Counted from the first letter of the stretch, positions 1 to 10,878 are shown. The stretch is DNA of 46,560 nt from MESE01 sp036675035 (GCA_036675035.1 JAKFFO010000228.1:1-46560); one strand, 5' to 3'. Program-made: numbers and translations. The notes: generated by a model from the sequence alone, not told the origin.

Positions 1-222
1 CGGCTTCCGCGTGGTAGTGCCATTGAAAATCACGTCCTGCATCGACTCGCCGCGCAACTCGGAAGCCTTGGATTCGCCCAGGACCCAGCGCACCGCATCG
101 ATAATATTGGATTTGCCGCAACCATTCGGGCCAACTACGCCGACCAGTTGGCCCGGCACCTGGAAATTCGTTGGGTCGACAAAAGATTTGAAGCCCGACA
201 ATTTAATTGAAGTTAGACGCAC
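1..222 (-). CDS. smc: Chromosome segregation protein SMC, N-terminal fragment (cut by window edge)
   Basis: Only the first 74 codons are present; the gene continues beyond base 1. The translation begins MRLTSIKLSGFKSFVDP and carries the Walker A motif GPNGCGKSN at residues 31-39, followed by IIDAVRWVLGESKASELRG, the standard N-terminal ATPase half of SMC. Family knowledge: SMC dimers with ScpA/ScpB form condensin, which organises and segregates the chromosome. I chose a GTG start at base 222 because the family start (MRL..IKLSGFKSFVDPT) falls exactly there; the ribosome-binding site is weak and the frame stays open for some codons upstream without a better start. It is transcribed divergently from dapC. 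Confidence 0.95.
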   Translation of the reverse strand, partial: MRLTSIKLSGFKSFVDPTNFQVPGQLVGVVGPNGCGKSNIIDAVRWVLGESKASELRGESMQDVIFNGTTTRKP

Positions 223-287
223 GTTATCGACTGTGTTTAGCCAAGCAAGACAGAAAAATGATCGGACCGGCAGCAGCCCGACAGAAG

Positions 288-303
288 TACCGGGATCCCG
301 GTA
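288..303. repeat. Perfect 16-bp palindrome between smc and dapC
   Basis: The sequence taccgggatcccggta is its own reverse complement with no spacer. It lies in the divergent smc-dapC intergenic region, about 65 bp upstream of the smc start and 140 bp upstream of the dapC start. A regulator site serving one or both promoters is possible, but nothing in the window identifies the protein. Confidence 0.5.
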
Positions 304-390
304 TGCGAAAGCGGGTAATCATATCATTTTCATCCTGCAGGCCATTATTTTCCAAGCGCCATTTGCTCAAGCGCCAATCTGTCCGAACGG

Positions 391-396
391 TATAAT
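391..396 (+). promoter_or_regulatory. Possible -10 element for dapC
   Basis: A perfect TATAAT hexamer lies 50 bp upstream of the dapC GTG start. No good -35 hexamer sits at 16-18 bp (the nearest, ttgctc at 363-368, is 22 bp away), so the assignment is tentative. Confidence 0.35.
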
Positions 397-446
397 GGCG
401 CGACTCTACGGCTGCGCCGTTTTCGATTTTTCTGCCTCTTGCTACC

Positions 447-1655
447 GTGAACCCACTCCTCGACCAGCTTCAGCCATATCCTTTTGAGAAACTGCGGCGC
501 CTTTTCGCCGATATCAAACCCAATCCAGCATTTGCGCCAATCAGCCTGGGGATCGGCGAACCCAAGCATCCTACTCCGCCGTTCATTCAGCAGGCATTGG
601 CGGACAATCTGGCCGGATTGGCAAACTATCCGACAACGATAGGTTCCGATGCGCTAAGAGCCACAATCGCCGGATGGCTGGAACGACGCTACGGCCTGCC
701 GAAGCTGGATTTTGCGGCGCAGGTGCTGCCGGTGAACGGCTCGCGCGAAGCGCTGTTTGCACTGGCACAAACAGTGGTTGACCCATCCAGCAATGCGCTG
801 GTTCTTTGTCCGAATCCGTTTTATCAGATCTACGAAGGGGCGGCATATCTTGCCGGCGCACAGCCCTATTTCGTGAATTCAGATCCGACCCGAAACTTCG
901 CGCCCGACTTCCGCAGCGTTCCCGAAGATGCCTGGCGGCGCGTGCAATTGCTCTATATCTGCTCCCCCGGCAACCCGACCGGCGCGGTATTGTCGCTGCC
1001 GGACTGGAAGGAACTGTTCGACTTGTCGGATCGTTACGGATTCGTGATCGCAGCAGACGAATGCTATTCCGAAATTTATTTCAAATCCGAAGCACCACTG
1101 GGGGCGATGGAAGCGGCGCACAAGCTGGGTCGTGCCGGATATCCGCGGCTGATCGCATTTTCAAGCTTGTCCAAGCGCTCCAATGTTCCGGGCATGCGCT
1201 CCGGTTTCGTCGCAGGCGATGCGGAAATTCTGAAGAAATTCGCGTTGTACCGTACCTATCACGGCAGCGCAATGAGCCCGTCGATACAGGCCGCTTCGAT
1301 CGCCGCATGGAACGACGAAGCGCATGTCCAGGAAAATCGCAAGAAATATATTGTGAAATTTTCCACAATTACTCCGATGCTGCAGGAAGTCCTGGACGTC
1401 GCGTTGCCCGACGCCGGATTCTATCTGTGGGCTGGAGTAGACAAAACTGCGGCAATCTCGGACACCGAGTACGCCAAGCGACTGTATGCCGAATATAATG
1501 TGACGGTATTGCCAGGAAGCTATCTTGCACGTGTCGCGCACGGAAGCAATCCAGGGCAAAATCGCATCCGCATGGCGCTGGTGGCTGAGGTCGATGAATG
1601 CCTTGAAGCCGCACGGCGCATTGCCGAATTCACCAAAAACCTGTCCGATAATTAA
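447..1655 (+). CDS. dapC: Succinyldiaminopimelate aminotransferase DapC
   Basis: A 402-residue PLP-dependent fold-type I aminotransferase. Family role: converts N-succinyl-2-amino-6-ketopimelate to N-succinyl-LL-diaminopimelate using glutamate, in lysine and peptidoglycan precursor synthesis. The N-terminus MNPLLDQLQPYPFEKL and the ISLGIGEPKHPTP segment are typical of the proteobacterial DapC branch. The PLP lysine is K243 in SSLSKRSNVPGMRSGF, and the NPTGA loop and ADECYSEIYF cofactor aspartate motif are present. The start is GTG, matching the family N-terminus. It heads a plus-strand cluster with dapD 28 bp downstream and dapE further on, which strongly supports the DapC assignment over other aminotransferases. 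Confidence 0.93.
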   Translation: MNPLLDQLQPYPFEKLRRLFADIKPNPAFAPISLGIGEPKHPTPPFIQQALADNLAGLANYPTTIGSDALRATIAGWLERRYGLPKLDFAAQVLPVNGSREALFALAQTVVDPSSNALVLCPNPFYQIYEGAAYLAGAQPYFVNSDPTRNFAPDFRSVPEDAWRRVQLLYICSPGNPTGAVLSLPDWKELFDLSDRYGFVIAADECYSEIYFKSEAPLGAMEAAHKLGRAGYPRLIAFSSLSKRSNVPGMRSGFVAGDAEILKKFALYRTYHGSAMSPSIQAASIAAWNDEAHVQENRKKYIVKFSTITPMLQEVLDVALPDAGFYLWAGVDKTAAISDTEYAKRLYAEYNVTVLPGSYLARVAHGSNPGQNRIRMALVAEVDECLEAARRIAEFTKNLSDN

Positions 1656-1683
1656 TTTTTCACTTCAATAACGATCAAACAAG

Positions 1684-2511
1684 ATGACTCAACAGCTTCA
1701 GCAAGTAATTGACGCCGCGTGGGAAAACCGCGCCGATTTCTCTCCAAAATCAGCGCCCGCTGAAGTACGCGATGCAGTGACGCACGTCATTGAACAATTG
1801 AATCAGGGCACATTGCGTGTGGCAGAAAAACAGAGCGGCGGCTGGATAGTCAATCAGTGGATCAAGAAAGCCGTGTTGCTGTCATTCCGGCTGGAAGACA
1901 ATGTCGCAATGCCGAGCGGCGCCGCCATGCAGTTTTACGACAAAGTACCGACCAAGTTCGCCGATTACACGGCCGAAGATTTTTCCAAAGGCGGTTTCCG
2001 CGTGGTGCCGCCGGCAGTCGCACGGCGCGGCAGCTTTATCGGGAAAAATGTCGTGATGATGCCTTCCTTCGTCAATATCGGTGCCTACGTCGATGAAGGC
2101 ACCATGGTCGATGCCTGGGCTACGGTCGGCTCTTGCGCCCAGATCGGGAAGAACGTGCATTTATCCGGCGGCGTTGGCATCGGCGGCGTGCTGGAGCCGA
2201 TGCAGGCGAACCCGACCATTATCGAAGACAACTGCTTCATCGGCGCCCGTTCGGAGATCGTCGAAGGCGTGATCGTCGAAGAAAACTCGGTGATTTCAAT
2301 GGGCGTCTACATCGGACAATCGACCAAGATTTACGACCGGGCCACCGGCGAAGTCAGCTACGGACGGATTCCGGCCGGCTCTGTCGTGGTGTCGGGAAAT
2401 CTGCCTTCTTCGGATGGCAAATACAGCTTGTATTGCGCAGTGATTGTCAAGCGTGTCGATGCCAAGACCCGTGCGAAAACCGGCATCAATGAATTGTTGC
2501 GCGAAGCCTGA
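1684..2511 (+). CDS. dapD: Tetrahydrodipicolinate N-succinyltransferase DapD
   Basis: 275 residues, the normal length for DapD. It transfers succinyl from succinyl-CoA to 2,3,4,5-tetrahydrodipicolinate, the step before DapC. After an alpha-helical N-terminal domain, the middle holds left-handed beta-helix hexapeptide repeats (FRVVPPAVARRGSFIGKNVV, GTMVDAWATVGSCAQIGKNV), with the conserved GGVGIGGVLEP segment and a C-terminal SLYCAVIVKRVDAKTR. It starts with ATG 28 bp after dapC and is followed by pilU after about 65 bp, so it is probably cotranscribed with dapC. Confidence 0.96.
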   Translation: MTQQLQQVIDAAWENRADFSPKSAPAEVRDAVTHVIEQLNQGTLRVAEKQSGGWIVNQWIKKAVLLSFRLEDNVAMPSGAAMQFYDKVPTKFADYTAEDFSKGGFRVVPPAVARRGSFIGKNVVMMPSFVNIGAYVDEGTMVDAWATVGSCAQIGKNVHLSGGVGIGGVLEPMQANPTIIEDNCFIGARSEIVEGVIVEENSVISMGVYIGQSTKIYDRATGEVSYGRIPAGSVVVSGNLPSSDGKYSLYCAVIVKRVDAKTRAKTGINELLREA

Positions 2512-2576
2512 TCGCGGCATAGGCAGCAGTCGAAATTCGCTGGCGCGAATTTCAGAATGATTATTAGGAGTTGACC

Positions 2577-3713
2577 ATGGCGATGGACCGCTTGTTTCAG
2601 CTGATGAAGGATAAAGCCGCATCGGATATGTTCCTCGCGGTGAATTCGCCTATCCAGCTGAAGATCAACGGCAACATGATTCCGATCAATCAGCAAAGGA
2701 TGGATCAGAAGGCGATACTTACTTTGCTCGGCGAAGTGGTCTCGGATGCGCGCCTGAAAGAACTGGAGCGGAACAACGAGTTGAACATGGGCATTCCCAT
2801 CGCCGGGATCGGCAGCTTTCGCCTGTCCGCATTCACCCAGCGCGGAAGCACATCGGCGGTACTGCGCTACATTCCTGGCGACATACCGCCGCTGGAAGAT
2901 TTGCATGTGCCGCCGATCCTGTCGGAACTCATCATGGAAAAGCGTGGCTTGCTGTTGGTCGTCGGCGCGACCGGTTCCGGCAAGTCGACCACGATCGCAT
3001 CCATGCTCGATTATCGAAACGGACTCAAGGCGGGCCATATCCTGACGCTGGAAGATCCGATCGAATTTCTGTTCAAGAACAAGAAGTCGGTTGTCAACCA
3101 ACGCGAAATCGGCAGCGATGCCGCCAGTCTGGTAATCGCGCTGAAAAATGCGCTGAGGCAGGCGCCGGACGTTATCCTGATCGGCGAAATTCGCGACAAG
3201 GATACGATGGGTGCCGCGATCGCTTATGCGCAGTCCGGCCATCTGGTGGTGGCGACACTGCATGCCAACAACAGCTATCAGGCGCTGACCCGCATCATCA
3301 ACTTCTTCCCGATCGAAACACGGCAATCGCTTTTGCCGGATCTTGCTACCACGCTCAAGGCGGTTGTCTCGCAACGCCTGGTCCGCTCGGTCGATGGCGG
3401 ACGTAGAGCAGCAGTCGAAATCATGCTGAACACGCGCTATATCGCGGAATTGATTGAGCAAGGCGAGGTCAGCCAGATCAAGGAAGCGATGGAAAAGAGC
3501 CTTTCACCCGGATCGCAAACCTTCGAACAGGCGTTGTTGCTCCTGATGAAGGAAGGAATGGTGACGCAGGAAGAAGCGTTGGCCAATGCAGACTCGGCTA
3601 CCAACCTGTACTGGCTGCTGAACAACGAGCAAGGCAAAAAGAACGAACCGGAACCAGCAGAGCCCGCGAAAGAAGAAGGCGCAACGTTTACCGAATTCAC
3701 ATTGAACGCTTAG
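2577..3713 (+). CDS. pilU: PilT/PilU family twitching-motility ATPase
   Basis: A 378-residue ATPase of the type IV pilus retraction family. Visible motifs: Walker A GATGSGKST at residues 130-138, the Asp box (LTLEDPIEF), Walker B (DVILIGEIRD) and the His box (HLVVATLHANN). The C-terminus beyond about residue 340 is a charged tail ending FTEFTLNA, a tail type I associate with PilU rather than PilT. Family role: cytoplasmic hexamer assisting PilT in type IVa pilus retraction. A TTG six bases upstream is in frame, but ATG 2577 has AGGAG six bases before it, so I prefer the ATG. It sits inside the dap cluster, away from other type IV pilus genes in this window. Confidence 0.85.
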   Translation: MAMDRLFQLMKDKAASDMFLAVNSPIQLKINGNMIPINQQRMDQKAILTLLGEVVSDARLKELERNNELNMGIPIAGIGSFRLSAFTQRGSTSAVLRYIPGDIPPLEDLHVPPILSELIMEKRGLLLVVGATGSGKSTTIASMLDYRNGLKAGHILTLEDPIEFLFKNKKSVVNQREIGSDAASLVIALKNALRQAPDVILIGEIRDKDTMGAAIAYAQSGHLVVATLHANNSYQALTRIINFFPIETRQSLLPDLATTLKAVVSQRLVRSVDGGRRAAVEIMLNTRYIAELIEQGEVSQIKEAMEKSLSPGSQTFEQALLLLMKEGMVTQEEALANADSATNLYWLLNNEQGKKNEPEPAEPAKEEGATFTEFTLNA

Positions 3714-3716
3714 CGC

Positions 3717-4070
3717 ATGACCATCATCGTTTATGGCATACCGAATTGCGATCAGGTCAAAAAAGCACGTACTTGGCTGAATGAAAATGCGCTGCAGTTC
3801 GATTTCCATGATTTCAAGAAAACCGGCATCGAACGCTCCTTGATCGAGACATGGCTGCTCCATGTCACATGGGATGTCCTTCTCAACAGGAAAGGCACTA
3901 CCTGGCGCAGTCTGCCGGATGCCAAAAAGGCCGCAATTACCGATGCCGGCGGCGCAACAGGCCTGATGCTTGAACTACCGTCGGTCATCAAGCGTCCCGT
4001 CCTGCAAACCAACAACTCCGTGCATGTCGGATTTTCAGCGCCACTCTACCAACAGATATTCAATAAATAA
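3717..4070 (+). CDS. ArsC/Spx-family reductase-like protein (YffB type)
   Basis: A 117-residue thioredoxin-fold protein of the arsenate reductase/Spx superfamily. The N-terminus IVYGIPNCDQVKKARTWL has a single cysteine in the GIPNCDxVKKA signature, typical of the YffB subgroup, followed by the FHDFKKTGI segment and a C-terminal IKRPVLQ motif. The subgroup has been linked to glutathione-dependent thiol reduction, but true arsenate reduction is unproven for it. The start is three bases after the pilU stop and the stop is three bases before dapE, so the three genes are almost certainly one transcript. A role in lysine synthesis is not implied by sequence. Confidence 0.88.
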   Translation: MTIIVYGIPNCDQVKKARTWLNENALQFDFHDFKKTGIERSLIETWLLHVTWDVLLNRKGTTWRSLPDAKKAAITDAGGATGLMLELPSVIKRPVLQTNNSVHVGFSAPLYQQIFNK

Positions 4071-4073
4071 TTT

Positions 4074-5201
4074 ATGAGCAAAACTCTTGCGCTCACCGAA
4101 GAGCTGATTGCTCTTTCGTCCGTCACCCCGAATGACAACGGTTGCCAGCAACGCTTGCTCGATCTGCTTTCGCCGCTCGGTTTCCAATGCGAAACTGTGC
4201 AGTCCGGCGAAGTCACCAACCTGTGGGCGCGCAAGGGAACCGCACAACCGGTGCTGGTTTTCGCAGGCCATACCGACGTCGTGCCGACCGGACCGCTGAC
4301 GCAATGGCAATCCGATCCGTTCGTTCCGACTCAACGCGACGGCAAGCTGTATGGCCGTGGCGCCGCTGATATGAAAACTTCGATTGCCGCAATGGTGATC
4401 GCCGTCGAAGAATTCGTCGCCGCCCATCCGGCGCACAAAGGCTCGATCGCCTTCCTGATTACCAGCGATGAAGAAGGCCCGGCAACGGACGGCACCGTCG
4501 TTGTGTGCGAGATGTTGAAACAGCGCGGCGAACAACTCGATTACTGCATCGTCGGAGAACCGACCTCGTTCGATCAGCTCGGCGACATGATCAAGAACGG
4601 CAGACGCGGCACCATGTCGGGAAAATTGACCGTCAAGGGCATACAGGGCCATATCGCGTATCCGCAGCTAGCGAAAAATCCGATCCACCTTGCGGCACCG
4701 GCGCTTGCCGAGCTGGTGGAAAAGACGTGGGACAACGGCAATGAATATTATCTGCCGACATCGTGGCAAATGTCGAATATTCACGGCGGCACAGGAGCAT
4801 CGAATGTAATCCCGGGCGAAGTCGTGATCGATTTCAACTTCCGGTTCTCAACCGCCAGTACTGTGGAGGGACTGCAAAAAGGCGTGCATGACATTCTCGA
4901 TCGCCATGGTCTTGATTACGATCTGAAATGGACGGTGGGTGGTCTGCCCTTCCTGACGCCGCGCGGCGACTTGAGCGCAGCGCTGGCACGAGCCATCAAG
5001 GACGAAACCGGTCTCGACACCGAGCTGTCGACCACCGGCGGCACATCGGACGGGCGTTTTATTGCGCAGATTTGCCCGCAGGTTATCGAGTTCGGCCCGC
5101 CCAACGCCAGCATTCATAAAATCGATGAACATGTCGAATTGCGCTTCATTGATCCGCTAAAGAACATCTACCGCCGCACGCTCGAAAACCTGCTGTTGTA
5201 A
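4074..5201 (+). CDS. dapE: Succinyl-diaminopimelate desuccinylase DapE
   Basis: A 375-residue M20-family dinuclear zinc hydrolase that removes succinate from N-succinyl-LL-diaminopimelate. Metal-ligand motifs are intact: FAGHTDVVPTGP, GRGAADMKT, the catalytic glutamate pair in ITSDEEGPA, and the C-terminal histidine in PPNASIHKIDEH. The dimerisation domain lies at about residues 180-290 (GKLTVKGIQGHIAYPQLAKN, HGGTGASNVIPGEV). Length and motifs are normal. Together with dapC and dapD this gives three consecutive steps of the succinylase branch in one cluster. Confidence 0.97.
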   Translation: MSKTLALTEELIALSSVTPNDNGCQQRLLDLLSPLGFQCETVQSGEVTNLWARKGTAQPVLVFAGHTDVVPTGPLTQWQSDPFVPTQRDGKLYGRGAADMKTSIAAMVIAVEEFVAAHPAHKGSIAFLITSDEEGPATDGTVVVCEMLKQRGEQLDYCIVGEPTSFDQLGDMIKNGRRGTMSGKLTVKGIQGHIAYPQLAKNPIHLAAPALAELVEKTWDNGNEYYLPTSWQMSNIHGGTGASNVIPGEVVIDFNFRFSTASTVEGLQKGVHDILDRHGLDYDLKWTVGGLPFLTPRGDLSAALARAIKDETGLDTELSTTGGTSDGRFIAQICPQVIEFGPPNASIHKIDEHVELRFIDPLKNIYRRTLENLLL

Positions 5202-5300
5202 ACTACGGCGTTCTTTTCCGTTATTTTTCCCTCATTCTCTTTTCCAGCGGGACTGGACCGGCGCAAGAAATTGCTGATACGCCGGCCGCCTGCTTTTCCA

Positions 5301-6185
5301 ATGACAGCGAAAACCTTTTCCACAGTGCGCGACATGCTGCGCTACGCAGTGAGCCGATTCAATGCCGCCAAGCTGTATTTCGGCCATGGCAGCAACAACG
5401 CGTTCGACGAAGCCGCATATCTTGTATTGCACACGCTCAAGCTGCCGCTCGACAAGCTGGATCCCTTCCTTGATGCCGCACTGTTGCCGGAAGAAATCGA
5501 TGCGATCCTGAACGTGATCGAGCAGCGCGCGACGCAACGAGTTCCGGCAGCCTATATCACCAGCGAAGCGTGGCTGGACGGTTATCGCTTTTATGTCGAT
5601 CAGCGTGTCATCGTGCCGCGCTCCTTTATCAGTGAACTGATCCGCGAACAATTCGCGCCCTGGGTCGCCGAACCGGATTCGGTGACCGGCATTCTCGAAC
5701 TTTGCACCGGCTCCGGTTGCCTGCCGATCATGCTGGCAGATGCGTTTCCGAATGCGCACATCGATGCGGTGGATATTTCCCCTGATGCGCTCGCTGTCGC
5801 AAAACGCAATGTGGAAGAATATGAGCTGCAGGATCGGATCACCCTGATCGAATCGGACCTGTATGCAAAATTACCGAAGAAAAAATACGATCTCATCATC
5901 ACCAATCCGCCGTACGTCAACACGCAATCGATGAGCCAGTTGCCGGAAGAGTACCGGCGGGAACCCCAGATTGCATTGGCGGGTGGCACCGACGGCATGG
6001 ACCTGGTACGCAAGATCGTCGCGGGCGCTGGCGAGCGCCTGACCAGGCAAGGCGTCCTGATGGTCGAGATCGGCAATGAGCGGAAACACGCCGAAGCGGC
6101 ATTTCCAGATCGGGAGCTGACCTGGCTGTCGACCAGTGCCGGCGACGACATGGTGTTCCTGCTGACCGCCGATCAATTGAAATAA
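5301..6185 (+). CDS. prmB: Ribosomal protein L3 N5-glutamine methyltransferase PrmB
   Basis: A 294-residue SAM-dependent methyltransferase. It carries SAM motif I in LELCTGSGCLPIML and the catalytic ITNPPYV motif that binds the target glutamine amide, plus the N-terminal helical domain typical of PrmB/HemK (FSTVRDMLRYAVSRFNAAKL). The HGSNNAFDEAAYLVL segment and the IVPRSFISELI loop favour PrmB (ribosomal protein L3) over PrmC (release factors). I chose ATG 5301; an in-frame TTG 30 bases upstream would add ten unconserved residues. It lies about 100 bp after dapE and before an ABC-F ATPase gene, so the 3' end of this cluster is translation-related. Confidence 0.93.
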   Translation: MTAKTFSTVRDMLRYAVSRFNAAKLYFGHGSNNAFDEAAYLVLHTLKLPLDKLDPFLDAALLPEEIDAILNVIEQRATQRVPAAYITSEAWLDGYRFYVDQRVIVPRSFISELIREQFAPWVAEPDSVTGILELCTGSGCLPIMLADAFPNAHIDAVDISPDALAVAKRNVEEYELQDRITLIESDLYAKLPKKKYDLIITNPPYVNTQSMSQLPEEYRREPQIALAGGTDGMDLVRKIVAGAGERLTRQGVLMVEIGNERKHAEAAFPDRELTWLSTSAGDDMVFLLTADQLK

Positions 6186-6211
6186 CAAACGCTACAAACG
6201 ATACAAACGAA
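6185..6211. repeat. Three-copy 9-bp tandem repeat
   Basis: Three consecutive copies of acaaacgnn (ct, at and aa in the variable places) start at the last base of the prmB stop codon and fill half of the gap before the ABC-F gene. It may be an unstructured A-rich leader or a chance expansion. No function is assigned. Confidence 0.6.
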
Positions 6212-6241
6212 CAGCAAGATGAACAGTAAAGAATTCAAGTA

Positions 6242-8251
<2,010 letters not shown>

Positions 8252-8306
8252 GCCGGCCGGTGACGGCGCCACAAGAAAATCGAGACAAATCTCAAAGGAA
8301 GCGACC

Positions 8307-9395
8307 ATGAACCAGGCAATCGACAAGCCCCTGCACGGCATCCGTGTTCTCGATCTTACCCGCCTGCTTCCGGGCCCGGTGGCAACCATGCATCTGGCCG
8401 ACATGGGTGCCGAAGTGATCAAGATCGAAGATCCTGAGGTCGGAGATTATGCGCGCACCATGGGGCATGTGCGACATGAGGTCTCGCAATTTTTTGTGGC
8501 AGTCAACCGTGGCAAGCGCTTCATTCAGCTGGATTTGAAAAATGAAGCGCAGCGCAATCAGTTCCTCGATATGGTGGAGAGCGCCGATGTCGTGGTCGAG
8601 AGCTTCCGCCCCGGTGTCATGAACAAGCTCGGAGTCGGATGGGAAATTCTCAAGCGACGCAATCCCAGGCTGGTCATGTGCGCGATTTCCGGTTATGGGA
8701 ACGACGGCCCGTTTGCGCTTCGCGCCGGCCACGACATCAACTACACCGGCTATGCCGGCATGCTGGAGCAGAATGTCGGCCCGGACGGCACGCCGGCACT
8801 TTCCAACCTGCAGGTCGGCGATCTCCTCGGTGGAGCGCAAGCCGCGCTGCAAGGCATACTTGCCGCGCTGGTCGGTGTCAAGATGGGTGGACCGGGGCGC
8901 TTCATTGACGTATCGATGACCGATGCCGTATTCGCCCACAACATCATGCCGCTGGTCGCGGTCAACAATTTCGGCAAGCCGGCGCTGCCCGGCCGCGACT
9001 TGCTGACCGGCGGCGTACCCTGCTACAACGTCTATCGGACAAAAGATGACCGCTTCATGGCGGTCGGCGCGCTTGAACTGAAGTTTTGGGAAGCGTGCTG
9101 CGATGTACTGGAACGGCCCGATCTGAAACAGAAACACTGGGCACACGGGCAAAAGGTCGGCGGTGCGGACGCAATGGCTGTCAAGGCCGAGCTGGACGCG
9201 ATTTTTGCGGCGCGGACAATGGAAGCGTGGACCGCGTTGTTCGCCGCGGCCGACTGCTGTGTAACGCCGATCCTGCGAACCGATGAAGCAATTGCGCATC
9301 CGCTGTTTCAAGAACGCCGCGCAGTGACGCGCAGTTCGCATCCGACCGAAGGCGATTATGTCGCGACCGGTTCGATACCTCGCTTTATCGAGTAA
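8307..9395 (+). CDS. CaiB/BaiF family CoA-transferase, racemase-like
   Basis: A 362-residue class III CoA-transferase family protein. The N-terminus LHGIRVLDLTRLLPGPVAT, the ADMGAEVIKIEDPEVGDYAR segment and ISGYGNDGPFALRAGHDINY (GHDINY near residue 142) resemble alpha-methylacyl-CoA racemases more than formyl-CoA transferases. It would act on acyl-CoA thioesters in the cytoplasm, as a racemase or CoA-transferase; the substrate cannot be read from sequence. A good ribosome-binding site (aaaggaag) precedes ATG 8307. It follows the ABC-F gene on the same strand by 55 bp but has no obvious pathway partner nearby. Confidence 0.85.
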   Translation: MNQAIDKPLHGIRVLDLTRLLPGPVATMHLADMGAEVIKIEDPEVGDYARTMGHVRHEVSQFFVAVNRGKRFIQLDLKNEAQRNQFLDMVESADVVVESFRPGVMNKLGVGWEILKRRNPRLVMCAISGYGNDGPFALRAGHDINYTGYAGMLEQNVGPDGTPALSNLQVGDLLGGAQAALQGILAALVGVKMGGPGRFIDVSMTDAVFAHNIMPLVAVNNFGKPALPGRDLLTGGVPCYNVYRTKDDRFMAVGALELKFWEACCDVLERPDLKQKHWAHGQKVGGADAMAVKAELDAIFAARTMEAWTALFAAADCCVTPILRTDEAIAHPLFQERRAVTRSSHPTEGDYVATGSIPRFIE

Positions 9396-9454
9396 GCTGT
9401 AATCGACTATCGCAGTCGCATCGACGAAATTTAGCCGGACCAGCGATTGACCGA

Positions 9455-9483
9455 TTGTGTCGGCGCCCGTCATTCTATAAAAT
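9455..9483 (+). promoter_or_regulatory. Candidate sigma-70-type promoter for alaC
   Basis: TTGTGT (9455-9460) and TAAAAT (9478-9483) are separated by 17 bp and lie about 90 bp upstream of the alaC start, in the only substantial gap between this gene and the CoA-transferase gene. The match is moderate; the overlapping TATAAA at 9476 is an alternative -10. Confidence 0.4.
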
Positions 9484-9569
9484 AATTCTCGGCACGATTT
9501 TTCCGTCTATCGGATAGATCCGTACCAACGTCGCTCGGACGGTTCCGGGCGCTTACGCGAAAGAAAAAC

Positions 9570-10781
9570 ATGTCTTCATCCCCAACTCCGCGCAGGTTTT
9601 CGCGCATCGATCGTCTTCCCCCTTACGTTTTCAACATTACCGCCGAATTGAAGATGGCGGCGCGCCGGCGCGGCGAAGATATCATCGACATGTCGATGGG
9701 AAATCCCGACGGCGCCACACCGGCACATATCGTTGAAAAGCTGATCGAGGCGTCGAAACGGCCCGATACGCACGGATATTCATCATCCAAAGGCATTCCC
9801 AGATTGCGCCGCGCGATTTCGCACTGGTACAAGGAGCGTTTTGAAGTCGACATCGATCCGGACACCGAAGCGATCGTCACCATCGGCTCCAAGGAAGGGC
9901 TCGCCCACCTGATGCTCGCGACGCTGGATCGCGGCGATACCGTGCTGGTGCCGAATCCGAGCTATCCGATTCATATCTATGGCGCAGTGATTGCCGGCGC
10001 CGACATCCGCTCGGTACAGATGACGCCCGGCATCGATTTTTTTGCCGAGCTGGAGCGCGCGATCCGGGAAAGTTATCCGAAACCGAAAATGATGGTTCTG
10101 GGCTTTCCGTCGAATCCGACCTCGCAATGCGTGGAACTTGAATTTTTTGAGCGCGTGATACGGCTGGCAAAGGAACACAACATCCTGGTGGTGCATGACC
10201 TGGCGTATGCGGATATCGTATTCGACGGCTGGAAGGCGCCGTCCATCATGCAGGTTCCTGGCGCACGCGATGTCGCCGTCGAATTCTTCACGATGTCCAA
10301 GAGTTACAACATGGCGGGTTGGCGCATCGGCTTCATGGTGGGCAACCGTGAACTGGTCGCGGCGCTGGCGCGCATCAAGAGCTATCACGACTATGGCAGT
10401 TTTACACCGGTGCAGGTGGCTGCAATTGCCGCACTCGAAGGCGACCAGAGCTGCGTCAGAGAAATTTGCGCCAAGTATCAGCGCCGGCGCGATGTGCTGG
10501 TCAAGGGATTGCACGAGGCCGGCTGGATGGTGGATATTCCGAAAGCATCGATGTATATCTGGGCACGCATACCCGAGCCATATCAACACCTTGGCTCCCT
10601 GGAATTTGCCAAACAACTGCTGGAAAAGGCCAAGGTATGCGTGTCGCCCGGCGTCGGGTTCGGCGAGTACGGCGACGGCTACGTTCGTTTCGCGCTGATC
10701 GAGAACGAGGCACGCATCCGGCAGGCAGTACGCGGTATCAAGGCGACGCTACGCGATGAGCATGCCTCAAAGTCAGCCTGA
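9570..10781 (+). CDS. alaC: Alanine-synthesising transaminase AlaC
   Basis: A 403-residue PLP-dependent aminotransferase, very close to enterobacterial AlaC from its first residues (RRFSRIDRLPPYVFNITAEL, DMSMGNPDGATPAHIVEKL) to the C-terminal VRFALIENEARIRQAVRGIK. The PLP lysine is K244 in TMSKSYNMAGWRIGFMVGN, and NPSYPIHIYGAVIAGA is intact. Family role: converts pyruvate plus glutamate to alanine. In many Burkholderiales I recall a homologue next to hom and thrC; here it is followed by hisC instead. Confidence 0.93.
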   Translation: MSSSPTPRRFSRIDRLPPYVFNITAELKMAARRRGEDIIDMSMGNPDGATPAHIVEKLIEASKRPDTHGYSSSKGIPRLRRAISHWYKERFEVDIDPDTEAIVTIGSKEGLAHLMLATLDRGDTVLVPNPSYPIHIYGAVIAGADIRSVQMTPGIDFFAELERAIRESYPKPKMMVLGFPSNPTSQCVELEFFERVIRLAKEHNILVVHDLAYADIVFDGWKAPSIMQVPGARDVAVEFFTMSKSYNMAGWRIGFMVGNRELVAALARIKSYHDYGSFTPVQVAAIAALEGDQSCVREICAKYQRRRDVLVKGLHEAGWMVDIPKASMYIWARIPEPYQHLGSLEFAKQLLEKAKVCVSPGVGFGEYGDGYVRFALIENEARIRQAVRGIKATLRDEHASKSA

Positions 10782-10805
10782 TTTCGAGCAAATCGCATTC
10801 CCGGA

Positions 10806-10831
10806 ATGCCGCGTGCGACATCACGCGGCAT
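10806..10831. other. Perfect 10-bp hairpin between alaC and hisC
   Basis: atgccgcgtg and cacgcggcat pair over 10 bp around a 6-base loop. No T-run follows on either strand, so it is not a standard intrinsic terminator; it could separate the alaC and hisC messages or stabilise the alaC 3' end. Confidence 0.5.
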
Positions 10832-10878
10832 CCCTGCATCGATCGCTTAACTTCATCATCACTTTTCGGATTCCTTGA

